DNA from: Acinetobacter piscicola
GTDB taxonomy: Bacteria; Pseudomonadota; Gammaproteobacteria; Pseudomonadales; Moraxellaceae
NCBI RefSeq assembly: GCF_002233755.1
Contig: NZ_KZ268709.1
Coordinates: forward strand, 19,835 to 83,834
Length of the DNA stretch: 64,000 nt
Reading direction: 5' to 3'
The notes below the pieces were generated by a model. It was not told the DNA's origin. It did not search any database and saw only the letters and a program-made list of their open reading frames with translations. Shown here one piece after another: positions 47,212-55,796 of this stretch (position 1 is the first letter of the stretch; the number at the start of each line of letters is the position of its first letter). A program made the position numbers and the translations under genes.

Positions 47212-48036
47212 ATGCTCACCTACCCGAATATTGACCCCATTGCAATCGCTTTGGGGCCTGTCAAAGTCCATTGGTATGGACTCATGTACTTATTGGCATT
47301 TTTATGTGCTTGGGGACTTGCAACATATCGCGCGAAACAGCGAGATAACTGGGACTCAGAAATGGTTTCAGATCTCGTTTTCTACGGCGCACTCGGTGTA
47401 GTACTCGGTGGTCGTCTTGGTTACGTTATTTTCTACGAATTTGATAAATTTCTTGCAGATCCAATTTGGCTGTTTAAAGTCTGGACTGGCGGTATGAGCT
47501 TCCACGGTGGTTTCCTTGGTGTGATGATTGCCATGTTATTGTGGTGTCATAAATACAAAAAGACATGGTTTGAAACCCTTGATTTTATTGCACCTTGTGT
47601 ACCTACAGGTTTAATGTTTGGTCGTATTGGTAACTTTATTGGTGGTGAGTTATATGGTCGCCAAGTGACTGATCCAAACTTTGCTTTGGGTATGATCTTC
47701 CCAACAGATCCATTGCAATTGGTTCGACATCCTTCACAAATTTATCAAGCTCTTTGCGAAGGTTTATTACTGTTTATAATCCTGTGGTTCTATAGTGCAA
47801 AACCACGCCCACGTTATGCAGTTTCAGCTGTCTTTTTAATGGGTTATGGTTGTGCTCGCTTCTTTATGGAATTCTTCCGTGAACCTGATGCAGATCAAGG
47901 CTATATCTTGTTTGGATGGATGACCAAAGGACAAATGCTGTCACTACCCATGATTTTGATTGGAGTATGGTTAATTTGGTACGCATATCAAAAGAAAATC
48001 TTTGATTGGGGCCCTCAAAAGACAACACTGAACTAA
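47212..48036 (+). CDS. lgt: Prolipoprotein diacylglyceryl transferase
   Basis: Lgt transfers diacylglycerol from phosphatidylglycerol to the lipobox cysteine, the first step in lipoprotein maturation; the DUF2846, META, PhoX and deiminase lipoproteins in this window depend on it. The 274 residues have about seven membrane helices, GGRLGYVIFYE near 68, GGMSFHGGFLG near 97 with the essential HGG, GRIGNFIGGELYGR near 142 and YGCARFFMEFFREPD near 226. AAGGAATAGGA precedes the ATG. Confidence 0.97.
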   Translation: MLTYPNIDPIAIALGPVKVHWYGLMYLLAFLCAWGLATYRAKQRDNWDSEMVSDLVFYGALGVVLGGRLGYVIFYEFDKFLADPIWLFKVWTGGMSFHGGFLGVMIAMLLWCHKYKKTWFETLDFIAPCVPTGLMFGRIGNFIGGELYGRQVTDPNFALGMIFPTDPLQLVRHPSQIYQALCEGLLLFIILWFYSAKPRPRYAVSAVFLMGYGCARFFMEFFREPDADQGYILFGWMTKGQMLSLPMILIGVWLIWYAYQKKIFDWGPQKTTLN

Positions 48037-48116
48037 ATTGATTCGGGAATAATGAGCAAGTGTCTCATTATTCCGACTATGTTAAAGTACACATAACATT
48101 GACACGTTGATTGATT

Positions 48117-48497
48117 ATGCTTGAATTTTGGTTTGATCCTAAAGTAGCCATTGCTAAGAAATTGGCATTCTTTATTGTGATTGCAATCGCTTCAATCGCA
48201 CTTTACTGGTACCAGCCTTTAACATTAGACAACATCTTACTGTTTGCAGGTACTGGGATTATTTTTTTAATCTGCCGTTATTGCAAAGTGCATTTTGCAG
48301 CAAAAAATCCAACAGGCTTACTTTATCGCTTGCTCACTTGGATTCCAATTGCGATTCTTTTAGCGCTTATTTTTAAAAATATGAACAATGGTGAAATCTT
48401 GATTCCTGGTGCTCAAGGCGTTGCATTTATGGCTTTGGCAGTCTGTATTTTCTCTCCATTGGCATTATTGAATAAGAATACGCCTGAACAAAACTAA
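48117..48497 (+). CDS. Small membrane protein, paralogue 1
   Basis: Starting at ATG 48117 (a TTG at 48111 would add two residues) this 126-residue protein has four hydrophobic segments. It begins MLEFWFDP, close to the MLLDFWYSE start of the next gene, and both share a helix, GIxFxxCR/IxIHVLR, and a GxVAxMALAV / GFVALGLFV last helix. No family recognised. A hairpin GGAATAATGAG/CTCATTATTCC separates it from lgt. Confidence 0.65.
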   Translation: MLEFWFDPKVAIAKKLAFFIVIAIASIALYWYQPLTLDNILLFAGTGIIFLICRYCKVHFAAKNPTGLLYRLLTWIPIAILLALIFKNMNNGEILIPGAQGVAFMALAVCIFSPLALLNKNTPEQN

Positions 48498-48595
48498 ACC
48501 ATACATCCCCCTATCATTTTGATGATTTATATGGCTGTTCATAGCAACATTATCAGTCAAAATGATTTCTTTTTATTTTATGACAATTACTCAAT

Positions 48596-48970
48596 ATGTT
48601 ATTAGATTTTTGGTACTCAGAACGCTGTACTCGACAAATTAAATTGATGGTTTCAGTCATCACCTGTGCAATCATTTATTATTGTTCAACCTTTGAAAAA
48701 CTCAGCCCTATATTTACCCTCGCAAGTTTAGCGATTGGTATTTCTATCCATGTGCTTAGAAATATATCCATTAAAATCGCAATGGGTACGCCATATCTCA
48801 AGCTTTATAAAATTTTATTTGCTGTCTTTCCAATATTCACTTTTTCAATCTTAGTCTTTCTTTTACCCAACGCCAATAAGCTCTATACAGCTATTCAAGC
48901 TTTAGGATTTGTTGCTTTAGGTCTGTTTGTTGTTTCAATTTACGAAAGTCGCCAAAAACGCTTTGAATAA
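48596..48970 (+). CDS. Small membrane protein, paralogue 2
   Basis: This 124-residue protein has four hydrophobic helices and a basic C-terminus (ESRQKRFE). It resembles its upstream neighbour in length, start and helix order, indicating a tandem duplication that has diverged strongly. Function unknown. It ends in a strong terminator. Confidence 0.65.
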   Translation: MLLDFWYSERCTRQIKLMVSVITCAIIYYCSTFEKLSPIFTLASLAIGISIHVLRNISIKIAMGTPYLKLYKILFAVFPIFTFSILVFLLPNANKLYTAIQALGFVALGLFVVSIYESRQKRFE

Positions 48971-49007
48971 AAAAGGAAGCGGTCTATTCAAAACGCTTCC
49001 TTTTTTA
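48968..49007 (+). terminator. Terminator of the small membrane protein pair
   Basis: AAAAAAGGAAGCG pairs with CGCTTCCTTTTTT around a 12-nt loop, beginning at the stop codon. Confidence 0.9.
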
Positions 49008-49044
49008 TCTATTCCACAAATGGTTAGTCCGTAAAATAAATCAA

Positions 49045-49329
49045 CCTGAGCTCGGGATAAGATATGTTTCCAATTATATGATACGCGGAAACGTCAGTCG
49101 CATTGTTCGAGGCAGGGCTACATTTGTAATATACTGTTTTTGCGATATATTAGGTACTTGATAGTATCTGTCGAGTTGGCGACTGACAAGTGGTTTTGCC
49201 TACTTTTCCCGAAAGAAAAGTAGGTCGAACCGAAGGTTAATCCTTACATCTGACTTTAAACGGTAAGACTCCGTTGTGCCTGATCTATCTTTTCAATAAC
49301 TTACATCAGAGTTTATCCCGAACTGACGT
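49045..49329. mobile_element. 285-bp MITE-like element, family 1, copy 1
   Basis: The left end CCTGAGCTCGGGATAA and right end (minus strand) ACGTCAGTTCGGGATAA form imperfect inverted repeats. An 8-bp direct repeat TAAATCAA flanks it at 49037-49044 and 49330-49337. Inside are GTCAGTCGC/GCGACTGAC arms around TAATATA/TATATTA, and a perfect hairpin CCTACTTTTC-CCGAAA-GAAAAGTAGG (49199-49224). There is no ORF of note. A second copy of identical length is at 63676-63960 with 20 substitutions and no indels. Confidence 0.85.
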
Positions 49330-49371
49330 TAAATCAATCTCAGGTGTCATTTACATAATAAGAAGATTAAG

Positions 49372-49899
49372 TTAAGCATTTAAACGGTAATATTCATACG
49401 TCACGTTTGGATCTTTATAAACATCATAACTACGCTGTCTAAAGTCTGAAACCCATTGTGAACCAGTAAATCCTGCAATATGCCCATAACGATGGCGGCT
49501 AGTTCTATTGATAATATAAATGTCGCCTTCTTGCGGATTATCAAAATCAGGGCGGATCTTCTTATAACCAATTTCAGTCAAAGTACTTCCCCAATCTGAA
49601 GCTGCGACTGGATGATCAGAAAAACGTGCACCCGCCGATTGCAAAGCAATACGCACATATCGTGCACAACGATGCGCTGTGGTACTACGTGACATACTGA
49701 CGAGCTTTTGAGTGAATTTTTCAATATCAATCAGGCTTTCTTGTTTAAAATTTTCAGTTTGGTTTTTAAAATTTTCTAATGCTTTGTTTCTTAAGTATTG
49801 TTCTGGTTGGAATGTATTATTTTGATTTTCCGATCGTACTTGAATATGAACCGTGGGGCTCACGTATTCATTCATATTAACATTATGGTCGTAAATCAT
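49372..49899 (-). CDS. NlpC/P60- or CHAP-like cysteine amidase, possible type VI effector
   Basis: This 175-residue protein has no signal peptide or membrane helix. The N-terminal 65 residues are polar and Gln/Asn/Glu-rich. The C-terminal domain has HRCARYVRIALQSAG with a likely nucleophile Cys78, VAASDWGSTLTEIGY, GDIYIINR, then RYGHIAGFTGSQWVSDF with His140. This Cys-His order is that of papain-fold peptidoglycan amidases, including type VI secretion Tae effectors. No immunity gene or type VI gene is adjacent, so the effector role is a hypothesis; a cytoplasmic peptidase role is possible. Confidence 0.6.
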   Translation of the reverse strand: MIYDHNVNMNEYVSPTVHIQVRSENQNNTFQPEQYLRNKALENFKNQTENFKQESLIDIEKFTQKLVSMSRSTTAHRCARYVRIALQSAGARFSDHPVAASDWGSTLTEIGYKKIRPDFDNPQEGDIYIINRTSRHRYGHIAGFTGSQWVSDFRQRSYDVYKDPNVTYEYYRLNA

Positions 49900-50660
49900 G
49901 CCTAATCCTCAAACTTCGCATCATGAATTGGTTAAAACACCTTGTAAAAACCAATAACAACATTTCATAAGCAAAGCATACTAATCAGCGAAACTTAAAA
50001 AGTAGATTAAAAACATGTAAAAAAATATGTAAGTGTTAATAAATCTCATTTGTACATTTTTAAATGACTGAAACCAATGAAATTGTGGCTCTGCCCTTTT
50101 GGATCTATTTGATCAAAATATGTACGCAACAAAAAATACACTCTAAGCCATATTGGTAAAAAATTAACTCAATTGAATCAATAGCTTTTAATGTCAATTC
50201 AGTCACATTTTTAGATTTACTCAACCTTCAACAACGCTCTAACCTCATCATTTTTAAAATAAAAAGCTTATAAAAATCTATAAGCGTCTATCACTTCAAT
50301 GAAAGTGAATATTCATAAAATCCTCCATCAACAAAATTTCCTCAGCAAAATTAATTTGCGCAAAAATTGTAAATTTTGCTCACCCAAACTTTGTCGCTTG
50401 TAAATCTTTCATTCATGGATATTTTTGTTTTAAAGCACGTTACAAATCTGAAAACTTACTTAAATTGCTATTCATAGCGCAATTATCAATTTTTGATAGA
50501 ACAGCGATTTTAAGCAGAATAAAGATAAAAACTTAGAGTGAAAATGCTTAGGCAGAATCAATCAGTCTTAAAAAAAACTTCAGTTTAGTATAAACTCAGG
50601 TGTCATTTAAAAGCAGTGTGAATCCTTGTTCAAACTATAGAATCTATCTCTCTTGTTGCA
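49900..50660. other. Long AT-rich gene-free region upstream of thyA
   Basis: 761 bases have no ORF above 60 codons. On the minus strand there is an inverted repeat AGCAAAATT/AATTTTGCT, then GATGGAGGATTTT before a six-codon frame (50296-50316), then a terminator-like hairpin at 50266-50285. The rest, including the thyA promoter, shows nothing I can name. Confidence 0.45.
50266..50285 (-). terminator. Orphan terminator-like hairpin in the gene-free region
   Basis: On the minus strand GCTTATA-GATTTT-TATAAGC is followed by TTTTTATTTT. No annotated gene uses it, so it may end a small RNA. Confidence 0.45.
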
Positions 50661-50687
50661 ATGATTCACCCTCAGATTGGAAAATTT

Positions 50688-51530
50688 ATGAAAGCGTATT
50701 TAGACCTCTTACAACATATCCTAGACAATGGCGGTGACAAAGGTGATCGTACAGGTACAGGTACACGTTCTGTATTTGGTCATCAAATGCGTTTTGACCT
50801 TTCAAAAGGTTTCCCTTTACTGACCACAAAGAAAGTGCATTTCCGTTCTATCGTCATTGAACTATTGTGGTTTTTAAAAGGCGATACCAATGTTCAATAT
50901 TTAAAAGACCATAAAGTGTCTATTTGGGATGAATGGTCTACAGCAGAACAAACTGCCCGTTTTGGACGCTCTGAAGGTGAATTAGGACCAGTCTATGGTC
51001 ATCAATGGCGTAACTTTGGCGCAACTAAATTAGACAATGGTTTGTATGAAAATGATGGTTTTGATCAAATCAAATGGTTGATCAATGAAATCAAAACCAA
51101 TCCAAACTCACGCCGTTTAATCGTTTCAGGTTGGAATCCGAATGAAGCAGGTAATGTTGCATTACCACCATGTCATACGCTTTTCCAATTCTTCGTTCAG
51201 GACGGAAAACTCTCTTGTCAGTTATATCAACGCAGTGCTGATGTGTTCTTAGGTGTGCCATTTAATATTGCCAGCTATGCATTGCTTACCCATATGATTG
51301 CGCAAGTCTGTGGCTTAGGTGTAGGTGATTTCGTTTGGACAGGTGGTGATACACATTTATATGTTAATCATTTTGAACAAGCTCAACTACAGTTAACACG
51401 TGACCCGTTATCATTATGTCAATTAAAGTTAAATCCTGAAGTCAAAGACATTTTCGATTTCAAATTTGAAGATATTGAAATTGTGGGTTATGAATCCCAT
51501 CCTGCAATTAAAGCCCCTGTTGCGGTTTAA
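50688..51530 (+). CDS. thyA: Thymidylate synthase
   Basis: ThyA methylates dUMP to dTMP with methylene-tetrahydrofolate, producing dihydrofolate that FolA recycles. From [10 protein letters not shown] the length is 280 residues, the family norm for this subgroup; an ATG at 50661 would add nine residues and is less likely. Motifs: [12 protein letters not shown] near 20, [13 protein letters not shown] near 44, the catalytic Cys in [13 protein letters not shown] near 162, and [20 protein letters not shown] near 180. The stop codon lies at the edge of a family 2 element. Confidence 0.97.
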   Translation: MKAYLDLLQHILDNGGDKGDRTGTGTRSVFGHQMRFDLSKGFPLLTTKKVHFRSIVIELLWFLKGDTNVQYLKDHKVSIWDEWSTAEQTARFGRSEGELGPVYGHQWRNFGATKLDNGLYENDGFDQIKWLINEIKTNPNSRRLIVSGWNPNEAGNVALPPCHTLFQFFVQDGKLSCQLYQRSADVFLGVPFNIASYALLTHMIAQVCGLGVGDFVWTGGDTHLYVNHFEQAQLQLTRDPLSLCQLKLNPEVKDIFDFKFEDIEIVGYESHPAIKAPVAV

Positions 51531-51654
51531 TACTGATTAGTTAAGAGTAATTTAGTGATTACTCATTTAAGAATCTCCCCTAGCCCTGAGCCATATATGG
51601 CGCAAGAAAAGGAGGGTTGGGGAGGATTTAAAAATGCTTAACTGATCAGCATTA
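51528..51654. mobile_element. Short inverted-repeat element, family 2, copy C at the thyA stop codon
   Basis: This 127-bp element begins TAATACTGATTAGTTAAG, where TAA is the thyA stop, and ends in the complement of TAATGCTGATCAGTTAAG. Flanking repeats are CCTGTTGCGGTT (51516-51527) and CCTGTCGCAGTT (51655-51666); the right one is followed by TAA, so a second copy of the last four thyA codons plus stop lies downstream with only third-position changes. Confidence 0.75.
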
Positions 51655-51750
51655 CCTGTCGCAGTTTAATTTTATAAAATACGCCATCAACTAAGGAAGA
51701 CCACCTCTCTGAAATAAAGAGAGGTTGGGAACGATTAGAAAGAGTAAGTT

Positions 51751-52263
51751 ATGAGCTTTAAAAATTTTGAAATTGTACATGTTGTTGCAATGGATCAACA
51801 GCGTTGTATCGGTAAAGGTAATGACCTTCCGTGGCATATTTCCGCTGATCTCAAACACTTTAAAGAAATTACTCAAGGTGGTGTCGTGGTCATGGGGCGT
51901 AAAACCCTTGAATCCATGGGACGAGCGCTGCCGAAACGTGTGAATTGGGTGATTACCCGAGATACAAACTGGTCATTTGAAGGTGTAAAAACAGCGCATA
52001 GTATTGAAGAAGCTTTGGAACTGGCCATTCCTGATGTTCTAGCCTCAGAAAAACCTGACAGTATTTTCATTATTGGTGGTGGTGAAATCTTTAAACAAAC
52101 CATGGCTATTGCCGATCGTTTAGAGCTCACCCATGTCGAGCTTGATGTTCGAGGTGATGCACATTATCCAGAAATTCCAAAAGAATTTAACAAAATTTCG
52201 AGCGAATCACATATTGATGACAAAACAGCTATTGCTTTTGAGTTCGCAACATATCAAAAATAA
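51751..52263 (+). CDS. folA: Dihydrofolate reductase
   Basis: FolA reduces dihydrofolate to tetrahydrofolate with NADPH and is the trimethoprim target. The 170-residue chromosomal-type enzyme shows IVHVVAMDQQRCIGKGNDLPWHI near 8-30, the acidic Asp near 34 in SADLKHFK, VVMGRKTLESMGRALPKR and IFIIGGGEIFKQTM near 105. It follows thyA, so the two linked thymidylate-cycle enzymes are neighbours, separated by the family 2 element. Confidence 0.96.
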   Translation: MSFKNFEIVHVVAMDQQRCIGKGNDLPWHISADLKHFKEITQGGVVVMGRKTLESMGRALPKRVNWVITRDTNWSFEGVKTAHSIEEALELAIPDVLASEKPDSIFIIGGGEIFKQTMAIADRLELTHVELDVRGDAHYPEIPKEFNKISSESHIDDKTAIAFEFATYQK

Positions 52264-52300
52264 GGGTAATCTTGCTAAAGCTTAATAAAAACCCTTCACT

Positions 52301-53362
52301 ATGCATAATACGGACAAAAAAAACTTTATCCACACTTTAGGAATGTTCTTAATACATTCCTTTTTTAGTCTTTTTATCATTTTAAGCACTGTTTGGTTTT
52401 GTTTAGCTGTTTGGATTCAACAACCCTTCGGGCAAAGTTTTAGCTATGGGTTGATCGCAATTTGGATTGTCTTTGCATTTAGTATTTTAGGCTTTTATTT
52501 CACCAATAAAACGCTTAATCGTAAAACTGGCAGCTTGATTTATATTTTGGCTTTTATTGTCAGTTTACTGTGGTATTTCAATATTTCTGCAAAACAAGAT
52601 CGAGAATGGAGCCCTGACGTTGCTAGAGTTTTCAGTTATCAACAGCAAGGCAATGTAATCACCATTCATAATGTGCGAAACTTCAATTGGCATTCAGAAA
52701 CTCAATATGATGAGCGCTGGGATACTCGTAGCTACAATCTCGACCACATCACTGGGATAAATGTCATTACTTCCTATTGGATGGGGCCTGAAATTGCTCA
52801 CACCTTAGTGAGCTTTAATTTTTCAGACCAAAAGCCTTTAGTATTTTCGATAGAAACTCGTAAAGAAAAAACTGAAAGTTTCTCTGCTATTGGTGGTTTT
52901 TTTAGAAAATATGAGTTGAGTTTGATTGCTGCTGATGAGAAAGATATCGTCTATACACGTAGCAATATTCGAAACGAACAGGTTTATTTCTTCCCCGTTA
53001 AAATTCCAAAATCTGAAATGAAAGCACTTTTTGAAGAATACTTAAGTAAATCAAAGCAGTTGGCGAAACATCCAAAATGGTATAACACTTTAACCAGTAA
53101 CTGCACCACTTTGGTTTTTGATATGGTTCAAGCGATTTCACCACAAAAACTTCCAATGGACTATCGTTTATTTGCTTCGGGTTATTTACCCAATTATCTT
53201 TATGACCTTGGTGCTTTAAACCAACAATGGACAATGAAACAGTGGTATGACAAAGCACACATTAACCCACGAACCGCTGAATTTGCTCATTTTAAATATC
53301 AAAATAGTACTAATTTCTCAAAAGTAGTGCGCTTTGGCTTACCCCAAGAACAGGTACAATAA
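52301..53362 (+). CDS. DUF4105 membrane protein
   Basis: This 353-residue protein has three N-terminal hydrophobic helices (about 10-110). A periplasmic domain follows with AHTLVSFNF near 166, SFSAIGGFFRKYEL near 197, and the DUF4105 hallmark YNTLTSNCTTLVFDMVQAI near 265, in which the Asn-Cys-Thr-Thr motif resembles a papain-like cysteine site. Function is unknown in the family. It starts 38 bases after folA. Confidence 0.8.
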   Translation: MHNTDKKNFIHTLGMFLIHSFFSLFIILSTVWFCLAVWIQQPFGQSFSYGLIAIWIVFAFSILGFYFTNKTLNRKTGSLIYILAFIVSLLWYFNISAKQDREWSPDVARVFSYQQQGNVITIHNVRNFNWHSETQYDERWDTRSYNLDHITGINVITSYWMGPEIAHTLVSFNFSDQKPLVFSIETRKEKTESFSAIGGFFRKYELSLIAADEKDIVYTRSNIRNEQVYFFPVKIPKSEMKALFEEYLSKSKQLAKHPKWYNTLTSNCTTLVFDMVQAISPQKLPMDYRLFASGYLPNYLYDLGALNQQWTMKQWYDKAHINPRTAEFAHFKYQNSTNFSKVVRFGLPQEQVQ

Positions 53363-53462
53363 AATCATTTTGTAATTTAATTTGTGTATCGATCAAGATT
53401 CAGCTACTTTTTGTTTATATAAAACGATACGTTTAAAACAATTGAAATTAAAGAGAATACTT

Positions 53463-53906
53463 ATGTTGAAATCCGCAATTGTGACTGCTTTAATCACTAC
53501 GACTTTACTTGCGGCTGGATGTACTTCTATGCCAAATAAAGATCAGCAAGCAAAGAATTTAAGCTTATTACAGAATAAAACTTGGGTGCTGACATACATT
53601 GGAACGACCGAGTACAAGACTGTTTCTACAGTAAATACACCCATCATTCAATTTGGTACAGATTTACGTGTAAGTGGCACAGATGGCTGTAATCGCTTGA
53701 TGGGACTTTATGCGATCAAAGGTGAACATATAACTTTAGGTCAATTGGGTTCAACTAAAATGCTTTGTAAAAACAGCATGCAACTTTCAGCTAAATATAG
53801 CGAAGCTTTAAATAAAGTGACGGCTTATCAAGTCTATGACAAAACACTTAAGCTGTTAGATCAGCACGGCAATCGCGTATTGCAATACACAACCACGACC
53901 CCATAA
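53463..53906 (+). CDS. META-domain lipoprotein
   Basis: Starting at 53463 (GAGAAT upstream) the 147-residue protein has a lipoprotein signal with lipobox AAGC (Cys20); the longer frame from 53382 lacks a signal peptide. The META (HslJ-like) domain shows KTWVLTYIG, PIIQFGTDLRVSGTDGCNRLMGLYAI (about 60-85) and LGSTKMLC. HslJ-like proteins are envelope proteins linked to heat shock or novobiocin tolerance in E. coli. An AGAAGTTATGA/TCATAACTTCT hairpin (53935-53976) follows without a T-tract. Confidence 0.8.
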   Translation: MLKSAIVTALITTTLLAAGCTSMPNKDQQAKNLSLLQNKTWVLTYIGTTEYKTVSTVNTPIIQFGTDLRVSGTDGCNRLMGLYAIKGEHITLGQLGSTKMLCKNSMQLSAKYSEALNKVTAYQVYDKTLKLLDQHGNRVLQYTTTTP

Positions 53907-54117
53907 ATAGCCTGCACATTCAATTTTAAATGTGAGAAGTTATGAATATTTCATAAATGACTAGGTCATAACTTCTACTCGCTAAACAAAAGAGTTGATT
54001 GAACAGGATTTAGATACACCGAATACTGTTACTGTTAAAGATCAATTTCACATGACTAATTCACATTAATTTTCTATATTCTCAATACTGAGTATTGATC
54101 AATAAAAGGACGTCACA

Positions 54118-54636
54118 ATGCAACAAGCGCTTTTGGGTGGTGGATGTTTCTGGTGTACTGAATCCGTTTTTCTACAATTGAAAGGCGTAGAAAAAGTGGT
54201 GAGCGGTTATGCAGGTGGTACAACTCAAAACCCAAGTTATGAGGATATCTGTACAGGCAATACAGGACATGCTGAAGTGATTTTGATTGATTTTGATGAA
54301 AATCAAATTAGTTATAAACAATTACTTGATGTATTTTTTGCAGTCCACGATTCAACGACTTTGAACCGTCAGGGCAATGATATTGGAACCCAATATCGTT
54401 CAGTGATCTATTATTTTAATGAGCAACAAAAAGCTGAAGCTGAACAATATATTGAGCAATTAAAAGCAGAAGGTCTGCCAATCGTGACTGAACTCAGCCC
54501 TGAACCAACGTTCTATGCAGCTGAAGAATATCATCAAAATTTCTTTGCCAAGAATCCTTCACAAGGCTATTGCAACTTCTCTATTCCACCTAAACTTTTA
54601 AAATTACGAACCAAATTCCAAGATTTACTTAAATGA
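54118..54636 (+). CDS. msrA: Peptide methionine sulfoxide reductase MsrA
   Basis: MsrA reduces methionine-S-sulfoxide in proteins after oxidative damage. The 172-residue protein has the catalytic GGGCFWCTE (Cys9 region), VSGYAGG near 29, [10 protein letters not shown] near 57 and [10 protein letters not shown] near 96; the region [11 protein letters not shown] lies near 137. It lacks a signal peptide, so it is cytoplasmic. AAAGGACGTCAC precedes the ATG. Confidence 0.96.
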   Translation: MQQALLGGGCFWCTESVFLQLKGVEKVVSGYAGGTTQNPSYEDICTGNTGHAEVILIDFDENQISYKQLLDVFFAVHDSTTLNRQGNDIGTQYRSVIYYFNEQQKAEAEQYIEQLKAEGLPIVTELSPEPTFYAAEEYHQNFFAKNPSQGYCNFSIPPKLLKLRTKFQDLLK

Positions 54637-54682
54637 TCTACTCAAATGATTGACTTCAACAATTGAGTGAAGTGATTGAGAT

Positions 54683-54714
54683 AAAAAAGCGATCTTTTAT
54701 AGATCGCTTTTTTT
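54683..54714. terminator. Bidirectional terminator between msrA and exbD
   Basis: AAAAAAGCGATCT pairs with AGATCGCTTTTTT around a 5-nt loop, with A-tract and T-tract on both sides, serving convergent msrA and exbD. Confidence 0.9.
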
Positions 54715-54756
54715 ACATCAATTATTTCAATAACTAAACATACGTTCGTGCTTAAA

Positions 54757-55161
54757 TTAATTATCACTCATAAAAGCCAAATCATTTAGACCAGCTTCAC
54801 TTGCACGTGACATCACTTGTGCAACAGTATCATAACGAGACTCTTTATCTGCACGAAGCTGTACAGCAGGCTTGACTGGCTTTTGACCTGCTTCATTAAA
54901 ACGAGTAGACAATTCATCTAAAGTAATAATTTGATCGTTCCAAGCCACTTCACCTTGCGGGTTAATACTAATCGTAATTGCTTCAGGCGGTGGAGCAAGT
55001 ACTTCAGCCGTGGTTTTCGGTAAGGTTAATGGTATCGATGGGTTAGCAACGGTTGCTGTCACCAAAAAGATGATCATCAATACCAACATAATGTCGATCA
55101 GCGGAATGAGATTCATCTCATTCATGCCAGAATCGTTGTCTTCTCCCAATTGAAAAGCCAT
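54757..55161 (-). CDS. exbD: ExbD, TonB energiser subunit
   Basis: ExbD with ExbB uses the proton motive force to energise TonB. The 134 residues have a short N-terminus, one helix LIPLIDIMLVLMIIFLVTATV with the essential Asp near 23, and a periplasmic domain. Its start overlaps the exbB stop by one base (TAATG), so the two are translationally coupled. Confidence 0.95.
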   Translation of the reverse strand: MAFQLGEDNDSGMNEMNLIPLIDIMLVLMIIFLVTATVANPSIPLTLPKTTAEVLAPPPEAITISINPQGEVAWNDQIITLDELSTRFNEAGQKPVKPAVQLRADKESRYDTVAQVMSRASEAGLNDLAFMSDN

Positions 55162-55784
55162 TAAGCTTGACCTCCAACTAAACCTTTTTGTGCCGATACA
55201 GATTCAACTTTCTGTGTTGAAGAGTCTTGCAACAACATCGTATCGATCAATAAGCTATGCGCTTGATCTTGTAACTCATGTGCTAATGTACGGTTAAAAC
55301 GTACACAAATGTTATAAGCCAATACGGCAGGAATTGCCACGGCAAGACCTAAGCCTGTCATGATCAGCGCTTCACCTACAGGTGTAGCAACTTGAGCCAA
55401 ACCTGCTTGACCGCTCTTACCTACAGCAACCAATGCATGGAAAATTCCCCACACTGTACCGAATAAACCGACAAATGGTGCGAGTGAAGCAATTGTTCCT
55501 AGAACTGAAACACCTTTCTCAGCATTGGCTTTTTCTGCTGAAATTTGACGTAACAAAGCTTGTTCAGCAACGGCTTTACGTTGTTCAAAACCTAATGGCG
55601 CAAGTTTAGCCTTGAGTGCACTCATTGCCTGAGTCAGTTGAGCTTGAGCAATTTGCTTGAGTTGGCGAGTGCCTAAAATACGCAAAATGAACACAGTCCA
55701 AGTTGCAATCGACATTGCCAATAACACGAAATACAGTGTTTTACTGACTGCATCAGCATGTTGCCAATAAACTGAAAAGTTCAT
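55161..55784 (-). CDS. exbB: ExbB, TonB energiser subunit
   Basis: The 207-residue protein has three membrane helices and the family region GVLGTIASLAPFVGLFGTVWGIFHALVAVG (here about 92-122), then GEALIMTGLGLAVAIPAVLAYN near 150-172, which is the MotA/TolQ/ExbB proton-channel core. With ExbD it forms the pentamer-dimer motor. It lies 12 bases after tonB. TolQ is a related alternative, but the tonB neighbour settles the call. Confidence 0.95.
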   Translation of the reverse strand: MNFSVYWQHADAVSKTLYFVLLAMSIATWTVFILRILGTRQLKQIAQAQLTQAMSALKAKLAPLGFEQRKAVAEQALLRQISAEKANAEKGVSVLGTIASLAPFVGLFGTVWGIFHALVAVGKSGQAGLAQVATPVGEALIMTGLGLAVAIPAVLAYNICVRFNRTLAHELQDQAHSLLIDTMLLQDSSTQKVESVSAQKGLVGGQA

Positions 55785-55796
55785 GTAGAACTCCTA

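Noticed and set aside
49339..50612. The 15-mer CTCAGGTGTCATTTA occurs near 49339 and again near 50597.
   Set aside because: No extension of the match on either side; one or a few exact 15-mer matches are expected in 64 kb of AT-rich DNA. I treat it as chance.
52301..53362. The DUF4105 protein as a toxin or effector because of its Asn-Cys-Thr-Thr motif.
   Set aside because: It has three N-terminal membrane helices and follows folA at short distance as a normal chromosomal gene; nothing in context supports an effector role.
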